From: Burkholderiales bacterium
GTDB lineage: Bacteria; Pseudomonadota; Gammaproteobacteria; Burkholderiales; SG8-39
DNA: 36,340 nucleotides
Assembly: GCA_022844545.1 (NCBI GenBank)
Contig: JALHLN010000006.1
Location: forward strand, 1 to 36,340
Direction of reading: 5' to 3'
Below are positions 31,211 to 36,340 of this stretch, piece after piece. Under the pieces are notes generated by a model. The model had not been told where the DNA came from, ran no database searches, and saw nothing but the letters and a program-made list of their open reading frames with translations. Position 1 is the stretch's first letter. Each line of letters opens with the position of its first letter. A program made the translations under genes and the position numbers.

Positions 31211-32586
31211 ACCGCCTGTTCATCTCCGCCGCCCACAAGTCCTCGGGCAAGACCACCGTGTGCATCGGCCTGTGCGCGGCGCTGCGCGCGCGCGGCGAGA
31301 TCGTGCAGCCGTTCAAGAAGGGCCCGGACTACATCGATCCGCTGTGGCTGGGCCTTGCGGCCGGGCGGCCCTGCTACAACCTGGACGCCTACCTGATGGG
31401 CGCGGACGAGATCCGCGCCCAGGTGGCGCGCGGCATGCGCGGGGCGACGCTCGGCATCGTCGAAGGCAACAAGGGCCTGTACGACGGGCTCGACCTGCAC
31501 GGCAGCAACAGCAACGCCGCGATGGCGGCCCTGCTCGGCACGCCGGTGGTGCTGGTGATCGACGCGCGCGGCATGACGCGCGGCATTGCGCCGCTCATCC
31601 TCGGCTATCAGGCGTTCGACCCCAATATCCGCATCGCCGGCGTGATCCTCAACCAGCTCGGCGGCTCGCGGCACGAGGCGAAGCTGCGCGCGGTGATCGA
31701 GCACTATACCGGCGTGCCGGTGCTCGGCGCCGTGCAGCACGATGAGCGCATTGCCATCGTCGAGCGCCACCTGGGCCTGGTGCCGAGCAACGAGGCCGAG
31801 GGCGCGCGCCGCCGCATCGAGGAGATCGCGGCGCACATCGCCGCGCAGGTGGATCTCGACCGGGTGCTGGCGATCGCGCGCGAGGCGCCGCCGCTGCCGG
31901 CGGGTGCGCCGGCGCCGCAGGCCGCTGCCGGCCCACCGGTGCGCATCGGCATCGCGCGCGATGCCGCGTTCGGCTTTTACTATCCGGGCGACCTCGAGGC
32001 GCTGTGCGCTGCGGGCGCCGAGCTGGTGAGCTTCGATGCGCTGCACGCCGAGCACCTGCCGGCGGTGGACGGCCTGTTCATCGGTGGCGGCTTCCCGGAA
32101 ACGCACATGGAGGCGCTCGCCGCGAACGCGAGCCTGCGCCGCGAGCTGCACGAGGCGATCGAAGGCGGGATGCCGGCCTATGCAGAGTGCGGCGGACTGA
32201 TGTACCTCGCCCGCGGCATCGAGTGGGACGGGCGCCGCGCCGAGATGGCCGGCGTGATTCCCGCCGACATCGTCATGCACCGCCGCCCGGTCGGGCGCGG
32301 CTACGTGCATCTGCGCGAAACGGGCCACGGCTTGTGGCCGCGGCCGCCGGTCGCGCAGGCGCCGGTGATCCACGCGCACGAGTTCCACCACTCGAGCGTG
32401 GAGAACCTCGCGCCGGACGCGGCGTTCGCCTACGAGGTCGAGCGCGGGCATGGCATCGACGGCCGGCACGACGGCATCGTGCACAAGAACCTGCTGGCCT
32501 CCTACGCGCACCTGCGCGACGTCGCCGGCAACCCCTGGGCGCGGCGCTTCGTCGATTTCGTGAGGAGCCGCATGCATGCAGCTTGA
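31207..32586 (+). CDS. dsrN: DsrN, sirohaem amidase (cobyrinic acid a,c-diamide synthase-like)
   Basis: DsrN amidates sirohaem for DsrAB with glutamine and ATP. The N-terminal P-loop is AAHKSSGKTTVCIG, followed by FKKGPDYIDP; the C-terminal half is a class I glutamine amidotransferase with nucleophile Cys in AYAECGGLMYLARG and a His in HAHEFHHSSVE. Length 459 aa. The start overlaps the dsrP stop and the stop overlaps the next gene by 11 bases. Confidence 0.96.
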   Translation: MNRLFISAAHKSSGKTTVCIGLCAALRARGEIVQPFKKGPDYIDPLWLGLAAGRPCYNLDAYLMGADEIRAQVARGMRGATLGIVEGNKGLYDGLDLHGSNSNAAMAALLGTPVVLVIDARGMTRGIAPLILGYQAFDPNIRIAGVILNQLGGSRHEAKLRAVIEHYTGVPVLGAVQHDERIAIVERHLGLVPSNEAEGARRRIEEIAAHIAAQVDLDRVLAIAREAPPLPAGAPAPQAAAGPPVRIGIARDAAFGFYYPGDLEALCAAGAELVSFDALHAEHLPAVDGLFIGGGFPETHMEALAANASLRRELHEAIEGGMPAYAECGGLMYLARGIEWDGRRAEMAGVIPADIVMHRRPVGRGYVHLRETGHGLWPRPPVAQAPVIHAHEFHHSSVENLAPDAAFAYEVERGHGIDGRHDGIVHKNLLASYAHLRDVAGNPWARRFVDFVRSRMHAA

Positions 32587-32887
32587 TGCCGAGGGGTATC
32601 TGCTCGACCCGGCCGACTGGAACGAGCAGGTGGCCGAGGCGCTCGCGCGCGAGGAGGGCATCGCCCTGTCCGAGGAACATTGGGCCGTGATTCGCTTCAT
32701 GCGCGAGTACTACGAGCGGCACCACATCGCGCCGGATGCCCGCCACGCGATCAAGCACCTGGCCGAATACAAGGGCGCGGGCAAGGCGGGGCGCAACGAT
32801 CTTTTCGTGCTCTTCCCCTACGGCTACGTCAAGCAGGCCTGCAAGATCGCGGGCATGCGCAGGCCGCGCGCCTGGAGCACCGGCTGA
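32576..32887 (+). CDS. DsrC/TusE-family paralogue with CysB only
   Basis: This 103-aa protein has the DsrC fold from a shortened N-terminus (MQLDAEGYLLDPADWNE) through HWAVIRFMREYYERHHIAP to LFPYGYVKQACKIAGM. CysB is kept (Cys89 in KQACK), but the tail is RRPRAWSTG, so the penultimate CysA is absent (Trp100 at the matching place). TusE keeps CysA alone, so this is the opposite pattern. It cannot form the intramolecular trisulfide or disulfide of DsrC; a relay, storage or regulatory role is possible. It overlaps dsrN and precedes dsrR by 4 bases, so it is expressed with the dsr operon. Confidence 0.92.
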   Translation: MQLDAEGYLLDPADWNEQVAEALAREEGIALSEEHWAVIRFMREYYERHHIAPDARHAIKHLAEYKGAGKAGRNDLFVLFPYGYVKQACKIAGMRRPRAWSTG

Positions 32888-32891
32888 ACGC

Positions 32892-33224
32892 ATGATCACC
32901 GTCACGCCGCAGGCGGCCGAGCAGATCGTAAAATCCGCGGCGCAGGCCGGCGCGGGCGCGCCCTGCCTGCGGCTGGCCGCGCGCCTGGACGACAAGGGCG
33001 TGCTCGAGTACGGCATGGGCTTCGACGACAGGGCCGAGGGCGACACGCAGGTGACCGATGGCGGCGTCACGCTGCTGATCTCGCCCGGCAGCGTCGAGTT
33101 GCTGGCGGGCGCGACGCTCGACTACGTCGAGATCAATCCCGGCGAGTGGCGCTTCATCTTCATCAACCCGAATGACCCTTCGCACAAGGCGCCGGGGCCT
33201 GCGCGCCACCAAACGCGAAGCTAG
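32892..33224 (+). CDS. dsrR: DsrR, A-type carrier (IscA-like) protein
   Basis: DsrR has the IscA fold: ITVTPQAAEQIVKSA, LEYGMGFDDRAE, GGVTLLISPGSVELLAGATLDYVE and FIFINPNDPS. The three iron-binding cysteines of IscA are missing (a single Cys25 remains, and the C-terminal CGC is replaced by DPSH), as is known for DsrR of Allochromatium, where it is needed for full dsr expression or translation. Length 110 aa. It is the last gene of the dsr operon; dsrS is not found after it. Confidence 0.9.
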   Translation: MITVTPQAAEQIVKSAAQAGAGAPCLRLAARLDDKGVLEYGMGFDDRAEGDTQVTDGGVTLLISPGSVELLAGATLDYVEINPGEWRFIFINPNDPSHKAPGPARHQTRS

Positions 33225-33238
33225 CAATTGGGGATGCG

Positions 33239-33263
33239 GCGCGCTGTCGCGGACAAGGCGCGC
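33239..33263 (+). terminator. GC hairpin after dsrR, candidate dsr operon terminator
   Basis: Fifteen bases after the dsrR stop, GCGCGC-TGTC-GCG-GACA-AG-GCGCGC folds into a 10-bp stem with a 2-base bulge and a 3-base loop. No T-run follows immediately (a TTTT comes about 11 bases later). It lies in the 94-base gap where base composition begins to change. Confidence 0.5.
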
Positions 33264-33318
33264 GTAGTACGGGGCGATTTTCGTAGCCTTTTCGACGTTC
33301 CGACCACAAAATAGCTCC

Positions 33319-34458
33319 ATGATCTACTTGGATCACAACGCGACGACGCGGGTGCTGCCGGAGGTGCTGGAGGCAATGATGCCTTTTTTCACCACCGAGT
33401 GGGGCAACCCGTCGAGCAGTTACAAGTTTGGGTCGAAGCTGAAGAAGGTGATTGAGACGGCGCGGGAACAGGTAGCCGATTTGATCGGTGCGCACCCGCT
33501 GGAGATTATCTTCACTTCTTGCGCGACTGAAAGTAACAATGCCGCGATTCAGGCTGCGTTAAAGGCCAATCCGGGTAAACGACGCATCATCACGTCGGCA
33601 GTCGAACATTCCGCTGTGCTCAACCACTGCATGGCATTGGAGAAAGAGGGCTATCGCGTCACGCGCTTGCCCGTGGATCGCGACGGATTGCTGAAACTGG
33701 CCGACCTCGAGGCCGCCATCACGGACGACGTAGCCGTCGTGTCGCTGATGTGGGCCAACAACGAAACAGGCGTGCTGTTTCCCGTGAAAGAGATCGCCGA
33801 GATTTGCAGGGCGCGCGGCGTGCTGTACCACTGCGACGCGGTGCAGGCAGCGGGGAGGGTGCCGATTGACATCCGCCAGGTATCGGCCGATTACCTGTCG
33901 CTGACAGGCCACAAGTTTCATGCGCCGAAAGGGGTTGGGGCGCTATATGTGCGACGCAAAGCGCCGTACTCTCCGTACATTCACGGCGGGCATCAGGAGC
34001 GCAACCTGCGCGGCGGCACGGAGAGCGTTCCCCTGATTGTGGGCATGGGCAAAGCTGCGCAGATTGCCCTCAAGCATCTTCCTGACTACGGGATGCGGAC
34101 GCGCCCGCAGCGCGACAAACTGGAGGCAGCCGTCCTCAGTTCCGTTCCGAACACTGAATTGAACGGCCACAAGACGCAGCGGCTGGCCAACACCACGAAC
34201 ATCACATTCCATGGCATCGACTCGGAGGCGTTCCTTATCCTGCTCGGGAAAGAAGGGATCTGCGCTTCGTCAGGGTCTGCCTGTCTCGCGGATTCGGACG
34301 AACCATCGCATGTAATCAAAGCGATGAAACCTGAGGGCGCTCAATCTCGCTCGATGATTCGCTTTTCTCTTGGGCTGGAGACGACTGGCTCGGACATCGC
34401 GAATGTTTGTGATGAGGTAAGGAGTCTCACCGAAATGCTGCGCGCAGCGATTACTTGA
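33319..34458 (+). CDS. NifS/IscS-type cysteine desulfurase
   Basis: A PLP-dependent cysteine desulfurase that takes sulfur from cysteine as a persulfide. Motifs: MIYLDHNATTRV at the start, HCDAVQAAGR, the PLP lysine in LSLTGHKFHAPKG (Lys199), a His in AVEHSAVLNH, and the active cysteine in ICASSGSACLADSDEPSH (Cys322) with a NifS-like short loop. It is 379 aa. Base composition is lower in GC than the dsr genes, and no Isc/Suf partners are nearby. It could supply sulfur for Fe-S clusters, tRNA thiolation or DNA phosphorothioation (DndA-like); the sequence does not decide which. Confidence 0.92.
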   Translation: MIYLDHNATTRVLPEVLEAMMPFFTTEWGNPSSSYKFGSKLKKVIETAREQVADLIGAHPLEIIFTSCATESNNAAIQAALKANPGKRRIITSAVEHSAVLNHCMALEKEGYRVTRLPVDRDGLLKLADLEAAITDDVAVVSLMWANNETGVLFPVKEIAEICRARGVLYHCDAVQAAGRVPIDIRQVSADYLSLTGHKFHAPKGVGALYVRRKAPYSPYIHGGHQERNLRGGTESVPLIVGMGKAAQIALKHLPDYGMRTRPQRDKLEAAVLSSVPNTELNGHKTQRLANTTNITFHGIDSEAFLILLGKEGICASSGSACLADSDEPSHVIKAMKPEGAQSRSMIRFSLGLETTGSDIANVCDEVRSLTEMLRAAIT

Positions 34459-34467
34459 TATCGGTCG

Positions 34468-35466
34468 CTACGTGAACAGCACTTCATTAAACGTCGGAAA
34501 GTAACGATACACTTCAACATACCGCTTCACATCTGCATCCGGAACGCCGGGCACGCGGACTCGTAAAAAAGACCTTGCTGGGAGTTGAGAGTTGAGGTGG
34601 CGGATTTCTTTGGTGGTTAGGCAAGGCGCCTTGATGCTACAGTGTTCTGCGCCAACCCGGATGAACGGCAGAGTATCAAAATCGCATGCTGCTACGACCT
34701 TCTCCTCTGTGGCACGATACAAAATTCCGCCCACAGTCAGCATCTGCGCCCCATCCTTGTAACGGAAGTGAAAGAGTTGCCGGTAATGAATTTTTTTGCC
34801 AACTGGCAACATCGCGTTGCGAATGGAGAGCTGTTCAGCGATTGCGCTGTCTATGACATCCCGGAATACTCTAGCGAGTCCCTGTCCGCGCAAATCAGCC
34901 CCCGAGGTGCCGACGGGCAACTTCTCGCCAATACGCTCTTTCGCAATGCGCAACCTGTAATCGCCAAGGTCAAAAGGCTTGCCTGTCTCCTCTTGATACA
35001 GATCGCGATCTTCTTTACTGGGCTCGGCATCAGGCTGCGCGTTAACAGAAATGACGACCACGCTGCCGCTGGTAGCACGTAAACAAACTGTAGCGACGTC
35101 CCCTAAGATATTCACGTTGAGAGGATCGTCGTAATCCAACCAAAGAATCGTCCGCCTTTTCCAGCTAAGCGTCGGCAGCACCTCAGTGGACGTCGCGAAC
35201 TTCATGCGAATACACTTGTAAGGGCGGTTGAATTTGAAGCACGCCTTGGCTGAAACATCTTTTTCGATGCTCAGCATGTTCGTTATTCCAAGCTCGCGAT
35301 GAAGAAGCTGGAAATCGCTAAAGTAAATTGAGCCGAAACCTACGTATCGGTAGGTTTCAATCCTCTGGAACGGATACAGGCGTTCAAACGCCGCGCATAG
35401 CATGCGCCGTTCAATCGCTTTCGCTGGTCGGAGCGCGTAATTGATAGCTCGGTAGCTGCCTGCCAT
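34468..35466 (-). CDS. unknown protein, possible SAM-dependent methyltransferase fold (332 aa)
   Basis: The product begins MAGSYRAINYALRPAKAIER and carries motifs that look like a Rossmann-type methyltransferase: VGFGSIYFSDF, then MLSIEKD ending a second strand, and ILWLDYDDPLN as a possible catalytic/motif IV region, followed by VVVISVNAQPD. The C-terminal part (VGGILYRATEEKVVAACDFD) is unlike known enzymes to me. It is not an obvious restriction methylase. It starts one base into the stop of the GHKL gene (TAATG), so the two are co-translated. Codon use is AT-richer than upstream genes. It converges with the cysteine desulfurase, 9 bases apart. Confidence 0.7.
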   Translation of the reverse strand: MAGSYRAINYALRPAKAIERRMLCAAFERLYPFQRIETYRYVGFGSIYFSDFQLLHRELGITNMLSIEKDVSAKACFKFNRPYKCIRMKFATSTEVLPTLSWKRRTILWLDYDDPLNVNILGDVATVCLRATSGSVVVISVNAQPDAEPSKEDRDLYQEETGKPFDLGDYRLRIAKERIGEKLPVGTSGADLRGQGLARVFRDVIDSAIAEQLSIRNAMLPVGKKIHYRQLFHFRYKDGAQMLTVGGILYRATEEKVVAACDFDTLPFIRVGAEHCSIKAPCLTTKEIRHLNSQLPARSFLRVRVPGVPDADVKRYVEVYRYFPTFNEVLFT

Positions 35467-36256
35467 TACGCTTTCTTCCCAGTTTCGTTTTCTTCAGCCT
35501 CGTATCGCATGAAATATTCAAACGTCTTCTCTCCCACTGCAGTAAATGATCTTACTTTGAGGAGTTGTTTGGCTTTCTCCACTTCCGAAGCCGGTTTGTC
35601 GTATTGAATCCTCTGCATTCTCGGGCCAGGAGGGACGGGGGATGGTAATGGGGCGGTAAACACCCGCGGTTGAATAACCGCCTGCACTTGAATAGCCTTC
35701 GCGGTCGCAATCGCCCGCTCCAGTGAGTGTGCGCTAGCGTCCGTGGCTTTTTCCTTCACGAGACTAGAAAGAAAAGCGAGGACCGGTCTCGTCATTTCGA
35801 TCATCTCCTGCTGGACCGATTTATAGATAGGTGAGTCAGCATCGACGCCTGTCTTCGTAGTTGTCCACGGGAGCAATGCACCATCATCGCTGTCGAAGTA
35901 TGCATAGCCACGGAAATAAGCAAAATCCGGGTGATACGCGCGCATCTGATGACGGTCCCCCCAAACAGTTGTGGCAGTTTGGTCGGCGCGGAGAATTTGG
36001 CGACCGTTACAGAAGATATACCAACCACCATCATGCAGGCTACGCTCTGAAACACCAGCGTAAAGCTTTACTCGGACAGCCGGTCCCGACTTACCGGTGA
36101 GAGCCTTGCTACTGTACGATTTCTCGACGAACCCAGGCTTGAGCATTTTTGACGCAAACAGCTCTTGCGGGTCATGTTTGATCGGTAGACCATCCAAAGT
36201 AATCGCAAGCTCACGATCCAAATGACCTGCCCAGGTTCTTTGGACCAATCGTAACT
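35466..36256 (-). pseudogene. C-terminal part of GHKL (HSP90/MutL-like) ATPase, truncated by IS3 element
   Basis: The frame resembles the part of GHKL-type ATPases after the ATP-binding domain: GGWYIFCNGRQILRADQTAT (transducer-like strand), FDSDDGALLPWTTTKTGVDA with a conserved Lys-type loop, then a helical end and a Pro-rich linker (TAPLPSPVPPGP). The ATP-binding N-terminal part (N, G1 and G2 boxes) is missing. Open frame continues to about 36311 only because it reads into the insertion sequence, whose transposase start is at 36292 on the other strand. The junction is probably between 36235 and 36280, and the end given is approximate. Confidence 0.65.
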
Positions 36257-36340
36257 TGAGAGAATGGCTCCCGCTCACTAGCGAGGAGTCCATGAAGAAG
36301 AGTCGTTTCACCGAAGAGCAGATGGTCGCGATCCTGCGGG
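36250..36340 (+). mobile_element. left end of IS3-family insertion sequence (partial)
   Basis: The last bases of the window hold the start of an IS3-family transposase gene, so the element enters here and continues past the edge. The exact left inverted repeat was not identified; IS3 elements usually start about 30-60 bases before orfA, so the tip lies near 36235-36260. No target duplication can be checked because the right end is outside. Confidence 0.7.
36292..36340 (+). CDS. IS3-family transposase OrfA, N-terminal fragment at window edge
   Basis: Sixteen residues are readable, MKKSRFTEEQMVAILR, the start of the helix-turn-helix protein OrfA of IS3-family elements. GAGGAG precedes ATG 36292. 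The reading frame is open at the edge, so the gene is cut by the window, not by mutation. Confidence 0.85.
   Translation, partial: MKKSRFTEEQMVAILR

Noticed and set aside
33225-34458. dsrS after dsrR
   Set aside because: The next gene is a cysteine desulfurase with different base composition; no dsrS-like frame was found.
36235-36291. Exact inverted repeat of the IS3 element
   Set aside because: Several TG-starting positions are possible and the right end is outside the window, so the tip cannot be fixed.

Overview
The window reads as chromosomal DNA of a GC-rich, sulfur-oxidising proteobacterium. A betaproteobacterium of the Thiobacillus / Sulfuricella / Sulfuritalea kind is the best guess. 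The reasons are an aprM-aprB-aprA operon with a membrane anchor, a cytoplasmic SoeABC sulfite dehydrogenase, and a nearly complete oxidative-type dsr operon with dsrEFH and dsrL. The assignment rests on gene content and recalled families only; nothing was searched.

Layout. (1) 2-4222, minus strand: aprM, aprB, aprA, then a 116-aa protein, an FKBP/SlyD-like isomerase and a 53-aa protein, forming the AMP-dependent sulfite oxidation module. (2) 4288-4800, minus: a YfcE-like phosphoesterase. (3) 4829-9258, plus: soeABC, the direct sulfite oxidation route; then a DUF302 protein, and on the minus strand a FadL-type outer membrane channel. (4) 10990-12819: a sulfur-trafficking set made of dsrE2, a CsoR-like repressor, tusA and a protein with two fused TusA domains. 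Two AT-rich intergenic regions in it carry similar ATAC...GTAT dyads. (5) 12883-20540: mostly unexplained genes, including a compact five-gene run with two Fe(II)/2-oxoglutarate hydroxylases and an S24-like domain, a DsrC-family protein without the C-terminal cysteines, and a minus-strand operon of a TauD-like dioxygenase, a 240-aa unknown protein and an orphan Cas6/Cmx6-like protein. (6) 20729-33224, plus: dsrABEFHCMKLJOPN, a second dsrC-like gene and dsrR, most of them overlapping or a few bases apart. (7) 33225-36340: visibly less GC-rich DNA with a NifS-like cysteine desulfurase, a convergent pair of a methyltransferase-fold unknown and the C-terminal part of a GHKL ATPase, and the left end of an IS3-family element that appears to cut the ATPase gene.

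How it fits together. TusA, DsrE2 and the DsrEFH/DsrC relay would carry persulfide sulfur to reverse-acting DsrAB. DsrL supplies or accepts electrons at DsrAB, and DsrMKJOP takes DsrC-bound electrons and sulfur into the membrane chain. The sulfite released can be oxidised through SoeABC or AprMBA. DsrN amidates sirohaem for DsrAB. Genes are tightly packed: no gene-free stretch exceeds 300 bases (the longest are 20541-20728 and 11587-11735, described as features). I saw no tRNA, rRNA or CRISPR array.

The places most worth a second look are the orphan Cas6-like/TauD operon divergent from dsr, the hydroxylase operon, the DsrC paralogues with altered cysteines, and the interrupted GHKL/methyltransferase pair in the acquired-looking segment.
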